Source of the DNA: Kineothrix sp. MB12-C1
GTDB taxonomy: Bacteria > Bacillota > Clostridia > Lachnospirales > Lachnospiraceae
Direction: 5' to 3'
NCBI RefSeq assembly: GCF_030863805.1
Contig: NZ_CP132957.1
Span: 558,001 to 622,000 of the forward strand
DNA: 64,000 bases
Shown: positions 33,733-43,264 of the stretch, in pieces
Layout of the letters: each line of letters begins with the position of its first letter
Position numbering within the stretch: the first letter of the stretch is position 1
Position numbers and translations under genes: made by a program
The notes under the pieces: generated by a model
Seen by the model: the letters and a program-made list of their open reading frames with translations, nothing else
Database searches by the model: none
What the model was told of the DNA's origin: nothing

Positions 33733-34572
33733 TTAACCTTTTACTGCACCAGCCGACATTCCTGCCAGCATTTTTTTACTACTAAAGAAATAGAATATAA
33801 ATACAGGTAGAACTGTAACAGTAATTGCTGCAAACGTTGCACCCCAATCCGTCAATCCCATGCTTCCTACATAATCATTTAATCCAAGGGTAATTGTCTT
33901 CATGTTTGTTGACCGAGTAAATGTATATGCATTAATGTATTCATTCCAGCAAAATACAGCTTGCATTGTTGCTACTGTAATAACCGAATTCAAAGACATC
34001 GGTATTACCATTTTAAAGAAACATCCCAATGGATTACATCCATCAATAATCGCTGCCTCTAATATCTCTTCTGGAAAAAACTTACTAAAAGAATAAAACA
34101 ATTGTATTGAATAAGATAAAGAAAATGCGATTTGAGGCAATATAATAGCTGCATAAGTATTAATCAATCCTAATTTATTAAAGATTGTAAACAAAGGAAT
34201 CAGCGCTACTTGCATTGGTAGCATTAGTCCAAGCAAAAAATAATTTAATAAAAACTTTTTACCTTTAAATTTAATTTTACTAAGTGCAAATCCTGCCATC
34301 AACGCAATTAGTAAAAGGGGTATTAACACACCTACTAATACACTTATGCTATTTTTAAAATACGTAAGCATATGGCTCTTGGTAAAAACAGTAATATAAT
34401 TCCCTATATAAAATGATGATGGCAATGCATATGCAGGAAGCTGTCTGAAATCATCAAGCGTTTTAAAGCTTGAAAACATTACATATACAAAGGGGTATAC
34501 CTGCATAACTACTAGAAGAATAATCAAGATCCACTTAACTACTGTTCCAAACGTAACCTTATTCTTTTTCAT
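33733..34572 (-). CDS. Carbohydrate ABC permease, MalG/MsmG type
   Basis: A 279-residue membrane protein with six helices and the EAA loop (EILEAAIIDGCNPLGCFFKMVIPM). It overlaps the upstream permease gene by four bases. With MsmF-type partner and binding protein it imports a sugar; the ATPase is not encoded here and is presumably a shared MsmX/MsmK. Confidence 0.93.
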   Translation of the reverse strand: MKKNKVTFGTVVKWILIILLVVMQVYPFVYVMFSSFKTLDDFRQLPAYALPSSFYIGNYITVFTKSHMLTYFKNSISVLVGVLIPLLLIALMAGFALSKIKFKGKKFLLNYFLLGLMLPMQVALIPLFTIFNKLGLINTYAAIILPQIAFSLSYSIQLFYSFSKFFPEEILEAAIIDGCNPLGCFFKMVIPMSLNSVITVATMQAVFCWNEYINAYTFTRSTNMKTITLGLNDYVGSMGLTDWGATFAAITVTVLPVFIFYFFSSKKMLAGMSAGAVKG

Positions 34573-35453
34573 TCTTCCTTCCCCTCTCCTGTTATTTTTC
34601 TAAACATAAGTCCAATTACCAGACATATGATAACAATCATAATCGCAACAGAACTTCCATATCCATACTTCATGCTGGCAAAGGCCTGTTTATACATATA
34701 TGTTGTCATCAATTCAGATGCATTACCTGGTCCGCCACGAGTCAATAAGTAAGAAAATTCAAAAGAACGCAATGAACCATTTAATACCAAAATGCAGTTA
34801 GCTATGATAACTGGTTTAATATAAGGCACTTTCACATACCAGTATTCCTTAATATGGTTCGCGCCATCTATACGCGCAGCCTCACTAAGTTCATCTGGAA
34901 CTCCAATTAATGCCGCATAAAATATGACCATATATAACCCCAGATATTTGTAACCTTCAACAAAAGCTGTTACATATAATGAAATATTCGGGTTCGATGT
35001 CCATTCCATTACCTTTAATGCAGGATTAAACATTGAGAGTAATTGATTAACAACCCCAGTTGGTGTTACTGATAATAATTTCAAGAAAATTTGGCAAATT
35101 GCGACGGAAGAAATAACAACTGGAACATAATACAATGTTTGTAGTGCTGTTCTTCCTTTTTTTACCCTACTAAGCAAAATAGCAAATAGTAAACCGCCAA
35201 ATACTTGAATCAACACATTGATTACTGTATAGATAAGAGTGTGCCAAACAGTCGATTTAAAAACTTTATCATTCGCTATAAGCTCTACGTAATTTTGCAA
35301 TCCGATAAAAGCTTTTGAGCCAACACCGCTCCAATCAAAAAAGCTATAATAACCTGCCCATATGATTGAAACAACAACAAAAAGTGTATAAATCAAAAAT
35401 GCAGGAAATATAAATAAAAATATAATTGATTTTTTTCCAAATGCTTTTTGCAT
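34569..35453 (-). CDS. Carbohydrate ABC permease, MalF/MsmF type
   Basis: 294 residues from ATG 35453 (GAGGT upstream); the frame extends upstream through the hairpin at 35470 and this part is not used. EAA loop: ELSEAARIDGANHIKEYWYV. Six membrane helices. Partner of the next gene. Confidence 0.93.
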   Translation of the reverse strand: MQKAFGKKSIIFLFIFPAFLIYTLFVVVSIIWAGYYSFFDWSGVGSKAFIGLQNYVELIANDKVFKSTVWHTLIYTVINVLIQVFGGLLFAILLSRVKKGRTALQTLYYVPVVISSVAICQIFLKLLSVTPTGVVNQLLSMFNPALKVMEWTSNPNISLYVTAFVEGYKYLGLYMVIFYAALIGVPDELSEAARIDGANHIKEYWYVKVPYIKPVIIANCILVLNGSLRSFEFSYLLTRGGPGNASELMTTYMYKQAFASMKYGYGSSVAIMIVIICLVIGLMFRKITGEGKEE

Positions 35454-35469
35454 AAGATACCTCTTTTGG

Positions 35470-35500
35470 GGAAAAGGCCGACATATTGCCGGTCTTTTCC
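35470..35500 (-). terminator. Intra-operon hairpin after the binding-protein gene
   Basis: GGAAAAG-x-CCG pairs with CGG-x-CTTTTCC around ATATT. Hairpins in this place commonly protect or partly terminate the message so that the binding protein is made in excess over permeases. Confidence 0.65.
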
Positions 35501-35528
35501 ATGATTTTATCATACAAACCTAAATCAT

Positions 35529-36869
35529 TTATTTAGTAACAAATGTATCGCAATTGCTAATAAATTCATCAGGAGTTATAATGCCTTGTGCCAATTTTTG
35601 TTGTTCATCCACAATCTTTGTCAATACTTCTGAATCAAGCTTATCATCCCAAGAAGTCCATGCCGTTTCAGCCGCTGAGAACATTGGCTGTGTATCGTAA
35701 TATAATTGTGAAAGTCCTTCAGGCAAATCTTCATTGAATGGGGAGAATATCTGCGCTTGAGTATAGCAAGCATCTGAGAAGTTCTCACACATATAGTCGA
35801 AAAAGTTTTGCATTGTATCATCATATGTAGCTTTATTAAATGCTTCTGCAAATCCTGCATGGATTGGTACATTTGTTGGCATATTCTCCATTCCTTCTGT
35901 ATCAGGAACAGGGAAGAATCCAAGTTTTCCTTCTTTATACATTTCATTCGCAAGGCCTATTTGCCCAGATCCTGAATAAAAGATTGCTCCTGTGCCTCCA
36001 AAGAATAAGTTACACGCTGATGTATAATCAACACTTGCAAATCCAGGTTCAAAATATCCTTTTGTACCTAAATCATGTAATAAATTGACTGCATATTTTG
36101 CTGAATCATTTGAACTAAATTTATCAGAACCCGCTTGATAATTTGTGATAAAGTCAGGGCCTGTAATTCTCCATGGAGAGAATGAAAGATAACGCATTAA
36201 CTGCCAAGCATCTGATCCTCCTACAACTAATGGAATTTCCCCAATGTCTGCAATCTTTTGACAAGCAGCTTCAAATTCTCCCCATGTTGCAGGTGCCTCT
36301 GTAATACCTGCTTCTTCAAATATATCTGTTCTATACATGAAATATTCACAGTATAAACCTTGTGGAAATAAGTAGATATTTCCGTCATCTGCATCTGTAA
36401 GGAAATCAACAATTGCACCATTCATTTTATCGTAGTATCCGTTTCTCTTTAATTCTGCCCCCACATCAACCAAAGCATCAATATCTTTACATGCTTTAGA
36501 AAGTGTTCCATTTGGGCATCCATAGATATCAGGAAGAGTATTACTATTGATATACATTTGAAGTTTTGTAAAATAATCTTGCATATCGTTTACTAGTTCA
36601 ATTTCATACTCAAGTCCGTTTTCTTCACAATAATTACTGAGCAAATAATTGAATACCTGGTATTGTTCTGTGGACTCTGTTCCTTTTAAAAGAGCTGTGA
36701 TTTTTGTTCTTTCTCCAGTACTTGCTGTACTGCTTGTTGTCTTTGTAGTACCCTCACTAGCATCCTGTTGTGTAGCTGTTTTGCTTTCTGTTTGCTGCCC
36801 GCATCCTGTTAAGACAGATGATGCCGTTACAACTGTTGCCAAAAACATTGCAATTAATTTCTTTTTCAT
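35529..36869 (-). CDS. Sugar-binding lipoprotein (family 1)
   Basis: A 446-residue extracellular binding protein: signal MKKKLIAMFLATVVTASSVL ending in lipobox L-T-G-C, a Ser/Thr linker, then a two-lobed fold (ITALLKGTESTEQYQVFNYL, LPDIYGCPNG, VGGSDAWQLMRYLSF). AAGGAGGA precedes the ATG. It presumably delivers the GH32 substrate to the permeases. Regulated by the kinase/regulator pair upstream. Confidence 0.93.
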   Translation of the reverse strand: MKKKLIAMFLATVVTASSVLTGCGQQTESKTATQQDASEGTTKTTSSTASTGERTKITALLKGTESTEQYQVFNYLLSNYCEENGLEYEIELVNDMQDYFTKLQMYINSNTLPDIYGCPNGTLSKACKDIDALVDVGAELKRNGYYDKMNGAIVDFLTDADDGNIYLFPQGLYCEYFMYRTDIFEEAGITEAPATWGEFEAACQKIADIGEIPLVVGGSDAWQLMRYLSFSPWRITGPDFITNYQAGSDKFSSNDSAKYAVNLLHDLGTKGYFEPGFASVDYTSACNLFFGGTGAIFYSGSGQIGLANEMYKEGKLGFFPVPDTEGMENMPTNVPIHAGFAEAFNKATYDDTMQNFFDYMCENFSDACYTQAQIFSPFNEDLPEGLSQLYYDTQPMFSAAETAWTSWDDKLDSEVLTKIVDEQQKLAQGIITPDEFISNCDTFVTK

Positions 36870-36953
36870 ATTAGTCCTCCTTGTTCTTTATAAAAGTTTT
36901 CTTAACTTCTATTAAAACTATAAAATTTTATTCATATAAAAGCAATAAAAAAA

Positions 36954-36992
36954 ACAGCAAAAAATGTGAAATACTTACACATTCCTTGCTGT
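36954..36992 (-). terminator. Terminator of the two-component genes
   Basis: ACAGCAA/TTGCTGT with inner ATGTG/CACAT, followed on the minus strand by eight T. It lies 75 bases beyond the regulator gene and upstream of the binding-protein gene. Confidence 0.85.
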
Positions 36993-37066
36993 AATATCTT
37001 ATTCTTTTGTATCAAATGCACAAATATTATATTTTGACTTGAATTTTATATTTTCATTCCTCTATT

Positions 37067-38671
37067 TTATATTCCTTTTCTGTATTCGTTAGGTGTTACC
37101 CCATATTTTTTCTTAAATGCCTGAATAAAATAACTGAAATCATTATACCCGACTCGCTCTGCAATTTCATAAAGTTTATATTTGTCTTCTACAATCATTT
37201 TTCTAGCGGCATCCATACGTAGACAAATAAGTAATTGTAAAAAACTTTGATTTGTATATCTCTTCAATATCCTGCTAACATACGTCTTACTCATATGAAA
37301 TTTATCCGCTACACAATCCAAAGTTAAATCCTCATTATAATTTTCATTTAAATAATCTAAAATGTGATTTACCGTATTTTGATATCTTTCATCAAAATTT
37401 TTATTATTCTGAGTTGTTAAAAGTGTAAAACCTTTTGTAAGATATTGGACGATTTCATTCACTGATTCGGCATTGCTAATCACCTTAATACCATCTTGTA
37501 AGAATAAATAATCATACTCTTCCTGTAATTTTCCTTTTATCCTACATAGAAATGGATATCTCATACATGCAACCAGCAAATCCAACGCCATATATTTGCA
37601 GTCGTTTAATTCCATGTCTTGTTCTCCAAACATTTCCTCTATATCCTTATTGGCTTCAAGCGTTTGTCCTGCGTAAATTTTTATAAATAATCTTTGTTTC
37701 TGACCTTGTGTGATTTCATGATTATGTCTTACCACATCATCTAAATCTTTATAAGAAACAATCGTGTTCTCTCCTAAGTAAACGCTCTGGCTACATGCCT
37801 GACACGCCTCTATATGCTTTTCATTTACCTTATAAACATCTGTTTCCACATTGCTAATACCAATACATATTTTGTAATGAATAACCTCATTGGCAACTTG
37901 TTTCAATTTTTCTGTTGCTACAATACTTTGGTCAACACAGTATTTTTCTGTATTGTCCCTTTGAAATAATAAAATGAAATTGAACTGAAGGTTCATATCA
38001 TCATATTCGCATAACACTTCCATGCAAAATTCACCTAATATTTCTACTCCTATGTTAAGAAATGCATACTGTTCTGGCCAAGCATCTTCTCTTCCTGAAT
38101 GAGCATTTTCTCTAGTAATAGCAATACAAATATACTTTTCTATATGAATATCTACTGTATTAGCACCATGTTCCAGCTCTTTTCGGGTTCGAATTCTACC
38201 ATGAAATAAATCATTTACAAACTTACTCCTAATATAAGGTAATTCCTTTTCAAAGCTTTTCTGTAGATCCATATAATATTTACTGATTTTTCGTTCTTCA
38301 TTTAGCTCACTGCACAATTTTTTTACTAAATCATCCAATTTCATAAAATTCATTGGTTTTAATAAATATTCTGAAATGCCTAGTCTTATTGCCTCTTGTG
38401 CAAATTCAAAATTATCATATCCCGTTAAAAGTACTATCTTCAATTTTTCCTTTATTTTTTTAGCCGCTGAAGCAAATTCAAGTCCATCCATCTCAGGCAT
38501 TTTAATATCTGTAAATACAATATCCGGCTCATATTCCTGCACTTTTTGAATTCCTTCTCTTCCATTTTGTGCAGTCGCAATTAATTCACACCCGTATTCA
38601 TTCCAAGGAAAAGATGATAATCCATCTAAAATAATATATTCATCATCAACAATCATTACTTTTATACTCAT
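37067..38671 (-). CDS. YesN-type response regulator (REC + AraC HTH)
   Basis: A 534-residue protein. Receiver domain 1-120 (VMIVDDEYIILDGL; phosphoacceptor Asp in DIVFTDIKMPEMDG; Lys in LLKPM). A long middle part of unassigned fold, then an AraC-type double HTH at 430-534 (FHMSKTYVSRILKRYTNQSF, RVGYNDFSYFIQAFKKKYGV). It begins one base after the kinase gene stop. It likely activates the adjacent sugar operon. Confidence 0.93.
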   Translation of the reverse strand: MSIKVMIVDDEYIILDGLSSFPWNEYGCELIATAQNGREGIQKVQEYEPDIVFTDIKMPEMDGLEFASAAKKIKEKLKIVLLTGYDNFEFAQEAIRLGISEYLLKPMNFMKLDDLVKKLCSELNEERKISKYYMDLQKSFEKELPYIRSKFVNDLFHGRIRTRKELEHGANTVDIHIEKYICIAITRENAHSGREDAWPEQYAFLNIGVEILGEFCMEVLCEYDDMNLQFNFILLFQRDNTEKYCVDQSIVATEKLKQVANEVIHYKICIGISNVETDVYKVNEKHIEACQACSQSVYLGENTIVSYKDLDDVVRHNHEITQGQKQRLFIKIYAGQTLEANKDIEEMFGEQDMELNDCKYMALDLLVACMRYPFLCRIKGKLQEEYDYLFLQDGIKVISNAESVNEIVQYLTKGFTLLTTQNNKNFDERYQNTVNHILDYLNENYNEDLTLDCVADKFHMSKTYVSRILKRYTNQSFLQLLICLRMDAARKMIVEDKYKLYEIAERVGYNDFSYFIQAFKKKYGVTPNEYRKGI

Positions 38672-38672
38672 A

Positions 38673-40466
38673 TTAGTTCCTCAACAAATCATTAAATTGT
38701 TTATAAAGTTTTTGTGGTTCCTGTATATAAGGAATATGCAAAATCACCGTAGTTCCCTCGCCTTCTTTGGAGCGTATAATTAGTCCATAAGAGTCTCCAT
38801 ACATGAATTTCAACCTCTTATGCACTGCATATAAACCCAAATTTGTATGTACCTCAGATTCTCCGGTTTCAGCAGTTATCGGTTCTTTAAGCAACTCAGA
38901 AATTTTTTCTTCTGACATTCCTATCCCCGTATCTTTTACTATAATATCTATACTTTCATTTTCACGTTTAACGCTTATATAAAGAAAATTTTTACTCTGT
39001 GTATTTTCTATTCCATGAATAATTGCGTTTTCAACAATTGGTTGTACAATTAGCTTCGGTACAGTTTGGTTTAGAAGCGAGTCATCAATGTCGTAAATCG
39101 TATCAAATCTATCTTTATATCGAACATGTTGAATATAAAGATAGTCTTTTACATAATTCAATTCCTGTTCTAATGTAATTATACTTTGCTTATTACTAAT
39201 ACTTGCTCTAATTAAATTACTAATCGCTGTTACCAAATTACATATTTCTATTTGTTTTTCTTTAAATGCCATCCAATTAATTGTATCTAGCGTATTATAT
39301 AAAAAATGGGGATTCATTTGTGACTGTAATGTCTTAAATTCCATTTCTTTATTTAGAATTTCACCTTGTGTTACCTTTTGCATCAGTTCATTAATATCTT
39401 TAATTGCTTTATTAAAAACTCTATTCATTTTTCCTATTTCATCCGCTCTATTTTCACATAAACGAACTTCAAAATCACCTTGTGCAAATCTTTCTAAAGC
39501 ATTAGCCGTATTCTCCAATGACGATACCAAACTTTGTGCAATTGCAATACTTACGCTAATTCCAATTATTATTGCAAATACAATCAATACTACTGCCAGA
39601 TTCCGAATTCCTGCCAAATCCTTCTTGATATACTCTAAGGGTATAAATCCCACTGTATCCCAACCAGTAATATTAGAATGTGTATATACCACAGTGCATT
39701 CACTACTGCCTTCTTCATATAAAAAATTTCCTTGTGAAGATGTTTCTCCTGACATCTTTGTAATAAGTGACTCTCCTACAACTCCACTGATTCTTTCCAT
39801 ATTAGCATCAAGAATCGCAATACTTCCATCATTACCGAAACTAATATTACTTGTCATTTTTTCAATATAGCTTCTCTTTAATCCAATCCGGATATAACCG
39901 ATTGGTTTATAGGTCTGTAAATCCTTGACCAATTTAATTATTTGAAGTGTATCTTCATCATTTTGATCATTAATCAACACCCACTTTCCTTTAGCGAGAT
40001 CGGCTTTTGCAAATAGTATATCTTCATTTGGTATTTCATGTTTATCAGACCATAACGATAGATAATAACTTGTTCCGTTTGCTCCATATAACTCCATATC
40101 ATTCATAGTTATACTTGAATATGCCTGTAACATTATTCTTCTTATTTGTTTATTTCTAGAATAGAATGAATCACTTTCAATGTTTGCTTCATTCGGAGGT
40201 GTATTCAATTCTTCCTGGATAGTCGGACTATCTGCCAGCACTTCCATTTTATTACTCATTAAGGTCATATAGCTATCTAAAGAATTGGAAAATTGCTCAA
40301 CAGTTTCCCTTGTTTGTTCTAATGAATGTTTTAAGATTATTTTAGCCGAATATGTATAAAATGCTACTACTAGTATTAAAACTAACAGAAGTAATATGAA
40401 TGAAAAGCCAATTATTAATTTTGTGCGAATATTAAAATCTCGAAATTTCTTAAGTATCGAAATCAC
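38673..40466 (-). CDS. YesM-type sensor histidine kinase
   Basis: A 597-residue membrane kinase: helix 1 at about 15-40, a large outside sensor domain (40-285, Cache-like), helix 2 at about 287-310, HAMP, His-kinase domain with QMNPHFLYNTLD (phosphorylated His) and a HATPase part (NAIIHGIEN, DTGIGMS). Pairs with the regulator that follows. Senses an extracellular sugar signal by analogy. Confidence 0.93.
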   Translation of the reverse strand: MISILKKFRDFNIRTKLIIGFSFILLLLVLILVVAFYTYSAKIILKHSLEQTRETVEQFSNSLDSYMTLMSNKMEVLADSPTIQEELNTPPNEANIESDSFYSRNKQIRRIMLQAYSSITMNDMELYGANGTSYYLSLWSDKHEIPNEDILFAKADLAKGKWVLINDQNDEDTLQIIKLVKDLQTYKPIGYIRIGLKRSYIEKMTSNISFGNDGSIAILDANMERISGVVGESLITKMSGETSSQGNFLYEEGSSECTVVYTHSNITGWDTVGFIPLEYIKKDLAGIRNLAVVLIVFAIIIGISVSIAIAQSLVSSLENTANALERFAQGDFEVRLCENRADEIGKMNRVFNKAIKDINELMQKVTQGEILNKEMEFKTLQSQMNPHFLYNTLDTINWMAFKEKQIEICNLVTAISNLIRASISNKQSIITLEQELNYVKDYLYIQHVRYKDRFDTIYDIDDSLLNQTVPKLIVQPIVENAIIHGIENTQSKNFLYISVKRENESIDIIVKDTGIGMSEEKISELLKEPITAETGESEVHTNLGLYAVHKRLKFMYGDSYGLIIRSKEGEGTTVILHIPYIQEPQKLYKQFNDLLRN

Positions 40467-40679
40467 AGAAATCCTCCTATCTATTTCTTAATACATCATA
40501 ATTCAATTCTAATACCATTAACGATCTCATTCCCTGTAAATACCCCATAAAACTCAAAACACGCATCTTAGATGTTATGTTTACTAATATATGAATATAA
40601 GCAGAGTTGCCTATCTCATAAAAAGATTATACCCTTGGTCAGGGGTTTTATCAATTAATATCCCCACAATTTTAGAATG

Positions 40680-40945
40680 TAGATCATCTCAGCTCCTGAG
40701 CAGGATTGTCGCCGGAACGCAAAGAAAGTGCTGGCAAAAAACGAGCACAAAGATAGAAAGATTAACAAATATCTAAAAGTGCCCCTTGTTGAATGCGCCT
40801 GGGTGGCTATAAGAAATAAAGAGAGCTATTTACATATATTAGAAGACTTTCAAGCGTATCAAAATTTAAGAAGCAATTATTATACTCACTTGAATGAAGA
40901 AAAGATTAAAGAAATAAAATCATTAAAAATCTCGGTTTTCAAGTG
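40680..40945 (+). pseudogene. IS110-family transposase remnant
   Basis: A frame without a proper start reads SPEQDCRRNAKKVLAKNEHK, then INKYLKVPLVECAWVAIRNK, matching the C-terminal transposase_20 region of IS110/IS116 proteins. After KESYL the match ends and a chimeric tail follows to a stop at 40944. The rest of 40467-41070 shows no gene. Confidence 0.55.
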
Positions 40946-40979
40946 ATAATACAATAGATTTGGGGGAGAGTTAGCGTAG

Positions 40980-41013
40980 AAAAAAGCCCACCAAAAATCC
41001 GGTAAGCTTTTTT
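40980..41013. terminator. Bidirectional terminator
   Basis: AAAAAAGC-x-ACC pairs with GGT-x-GCTTTTTT. It lies beyond the AraC/GyrI gene (minus strand) and after the IS110 remnant. Confidence 0.7.
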
Positions 41014-41070
41014 GTTGTATCATTTAAAGATAGCATAGAGATACATTTTCAGGGCAGCCCTTTACATTTA

Positions 41071-41931
41071 TTATTTACACTTTCTAATCGGAATCCATAT
41101 TTCGCTTAAATAGGTGGTGCTATCCATCTCTTCGCATGAATACCATTCCAGTTCCGGTGCCTCCACATGTTCATAGCCGGAACTGGGGAACCATTCCGTA
41201 TAGATTCTCTTCCATACACTCTGCTGTGATTCCGGAAGTTTACCCCGGCATTCGAATTTCACATATTCCTGCTCTTCAATTATAAGCTCAGTCATACCCT
41301 CTTCCGGCTTCTCCTCAGACTCTACTCCTATCATATAATTGAAATCCGTTCCTCTTGAATTATAGCACACTCCGTAACCTTCAGGCTTACCTTTTTTCGC
41401 TTTATCGGATAGCCTTGTCAGGCGTCCATCCTCCGCCACTTCATTCCACATCTTGGGAATTTCTTTGAAGTTCTCTCCGTTTACTGTAGAAATTGTTTTT
41501 TCAATGCCAAGTAATCTTAGTTTTTTCATTTTTTCAATGCGATATTTCATTTCATCCACTCCTTTGATTGTAATTTTGAAGGAAATTCTAGGATACAATG
41601 TGAGAACGGCACCTTGTTCCCTCGCGTCCTTCGGTGTAATTCCATGAAGGTTCTGGAAAGCTCTGGCAAAAGAAACTGGGGAATCATACCCGTATTTCAA
41701 TGAGATATCAAGCACACTCCCCCCTCCTTTTTGGAAATCCAGTGCCGCAAGGGTCAGCCTTCTCCTTCGGATATATTCTGCCAAGGGTACATCCGCAATG
41801 AAAGAAAACATTCTCTGAAAATTATAAGAAGAAATACAAGCTCTTCTGGCCGCTTCCACATAATCAATCTCTCCGGATAGATTGTTTTCAATATAATCTA
41901 AAGCAGCATTCATTTTCTCAAGCCATTCCAT
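41071..41931 (-). CDS. AraC-family regulator with GyrI-like effector domain
   Basis: 286 residues from ATG 41931 (GAGGAAAC upstream); the longer frame overlaps yaaA. Residues 1-110 are the AraC double HTH (AARRACISSYNFQRMFSF, SLKYGYDSPVSFARAFQNLHG). Residues 125-286 are a GyrI/BmrR-type small-molecule-binding domain (IEKMKKLRLLGIEK, PELEWYSCEEMDS). Such regulators respond to lipophilic drugs. Two tandem 14-base repeats lie just upstream of its ribosome site. Confidence 0.9.
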   Translation of the reverse strand: MEWLEKMNAALDYIENNLSGEIDYVEAARRACISSYNFQRMFSFIADVPLAEYIRRRRLTLAALDFQKGGGSVLDISLKYGYDSPVSFARAFQNLHGITPKDAREQGAVLTLYPRISFKITIKGVDEMKYRIEKMKKLRLLGIEKTISTVNGENFKEIPKMWNEVAEDGRLTRLSDKAKKGKPEGYGVCYNSRGTDFNYMIGVESEEKPEEGMTELIIEEQEYVKFECRGKLPESQQSVWKRIYTEWFPSSGYEHVEAPELEWYSCEEMDSTTYLSEIWIPIRKCK

Positions 41932-41944
41932 TTTTGTTTCCTCA

Positions 41945-41977
41945 TTTCCTGTTAACCGTTTCCTGTTAACGGTTAAC
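41945..41977. promoter_or_regulatory. Tandem repeats upstream of the AraC/GyrI gene
   Basis: TTTCCTGTTAACCG (41945-41958) and TTTCCTGTTAACGG (41959-41972) stand back to back and a third GTTAAC follows. Directly repeated half-sites suit binding by an AraC-type protein, so autoregulation is likely. Confidence 0.5.
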
Positions 41978-41999
41978 TGTTGATTGTTACAATACAATC

Positions 42000-42788
42000 T
42001 TAGGATATTTTTGATTTTAATTCGCAACTTTCTCTGTCCGAAAAAATATTTTTTACAAATATATAGGTCGTCTCATTAGATAATTCCTGTTGAAAAGAAT
42101 AGCCTAAGCGATTAAAATCTTTTATCCCTTCTATATATTTAATTTTTTTCTCTGCCATAAACCGTACCATTTCACCTCTTGCCATTTTTGCATAAGTTCC
42201 CTTTTCAATTACCTTCCCGTTTCGCATTTCTCCAAATACGCAAGTTACAAACATGGTGTCCTCTCTCAAATAAGGTGTGATACATTTGCTGTATTCTTTG
42301 GATGCCAGATTGAGAATACAATTATTCTCCGATAAGAGTTCCATCGCAAGGCTGTCCTTCCAGAAATGATACAAGGAATTAGTATGCCAATTCTTAAGAA
42401 CAGCCTGCATTTCTAAACGATAAGGCACAATGCCATCGGCTGCCCGAAGCAGTCCATAGAAGCCGGATAGTATGTATAAATGCTCCTTTATATATTCCCA
42501 TTGTTTATCATTGAAAACAGCCGGAGCCATATGCTGGTATTGCAATCCTTCGTAGCTTAGTACCGCAGGTGTCAGCATCTTTGTCAAGTCCATCGCTTCA
42601 AGGCGCTTTATATTTAAATCCGTAATAGAATCGTTACATTTCCATATTGCTTGTAATGTTTTTCTATCCTGCTTTTTTAAATGATCTTTCAATGATTCTG
42701 TCTGTTCCAGGAAAACTGGTAAAGTTTCATAAGGAAGTAAATCCTCTCGTACATTCATCTTCTTCGCCGGTGATATTATAACTTTCAT
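42000..42788 (-). CDS. yaaA: Peroxide stress protein YaaA (UPF0246)
   Basis: A 262-residue protein with the family start MKVIISPAKKMN and the conserved ILSGFYGLLRAADGI-P-YRLEM and NLASKEYSK segments. YaaA limits intracellular free iron during peroxide stress in E. coli and binds DNA. Only 2 bases separate it from the ACT gene upstream. Confidence 0.93.
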   Translation of the reverse strand: MKVIISPAKKMNVREDLLPYETLPVFLEQTESLKDHLKKQDRKTLQAIWKCNDSITDLNIKRLEAMDLTKMLTPAVLSYEGLQYQHMAPAVFNDKQWEYIKEHLYILSGFYGLLRAADGIVPYRLEMQAVLKNWHTNSLYHFWKDSLAMELLSENNCILNLASKEYSKCITPYLREDTMFVTCVFGEMRNGKVIEKGTYAKMARGEMVRFMAEKKIKYIEGIKDFNRLGYSFQQELSNETTYIFVKNIFSDRESCELKSKIS

Positions 42789-42790
42789 AA

Positions 42791-43180
42791 CTATTCCTTT
42801 ATCTCATAACCTTCCATTTCTAAAGCCTCTAGTGCTTTTCTGAAATTGTCTTCTTGTACTAGTATATAATCTGTATTATATGTGGAAATTGCAAAAATTC
42901 CAATCTCAGCTTTTGCCAAAATCCCCGATATTTCTGACAGGATTCCAATTAATGAAAAGTCAAGGATACCTTCTATCCGAAATGTCCTCCAGCCATCCTC
43001 TCTTGAGACCGTATTTGATGGAACAAACCGCGTATCACAAACTAGGGATAACTCTTCGTCGGTCTTACCTATAAAGCAATATTCATCTTCAAAATTTACC
43101 TCTTTTATATTTTCTAACTTGCATACGCTGAACGCCTTATCAATTATTTTTATTTCCACTTTTATTTCCTCACATTTCAT
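42791..43180 (-). CDS. ACT-domain protein (two ACT units)
   Basis: A 129-residue protein with two ACT-like halves. The second contains FSLIGILSEISGILAKAEI and IFAISTYNTDYILV, the typical amino-acid-binding part of ACT_7/CASTOR-like proteins. It probably senses an amino acid. Cotranscribed with yaaA. Confidence 0.85.
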   Translation of the reverse strand: MKCEEIKVEIKIIDKAFSVCKLENIKEVNFEDEYCFIGKTDEELSLVCDTRFVPSNTVSREDGWRTFRIEGILDFSLIGILSEISGILAKAEIGIFAISTYNTDYILVQEDNFRKALEALEMEGYEIKE

Positions 43181-43211
43181 TCGTTTTACATCTATGTAAC
43201 ACTATAACAAA

Positions 43212-43233
43212 GCCTCCGTTTGCATCCGGAGGC
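43212..43233 (-). terminator. Terminator of the GH43 gene
   Basis: GCCTCCG and CGGAGGC pair perfectly around an eight-base loop and are followed by TTTGTTAT on the minus strand. Confidence 0.8.
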
Positions 43234-43264
43234 ATTATTATCGTTCAGTTGTCTTCGTTCTACG

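Noticed and set aside
40591-40776. Plus-strand 61-codon frame before the IS110 remnant
   Set aside because: No family match and no ribosome site; the transposase-like frame covers part of the same bases better.
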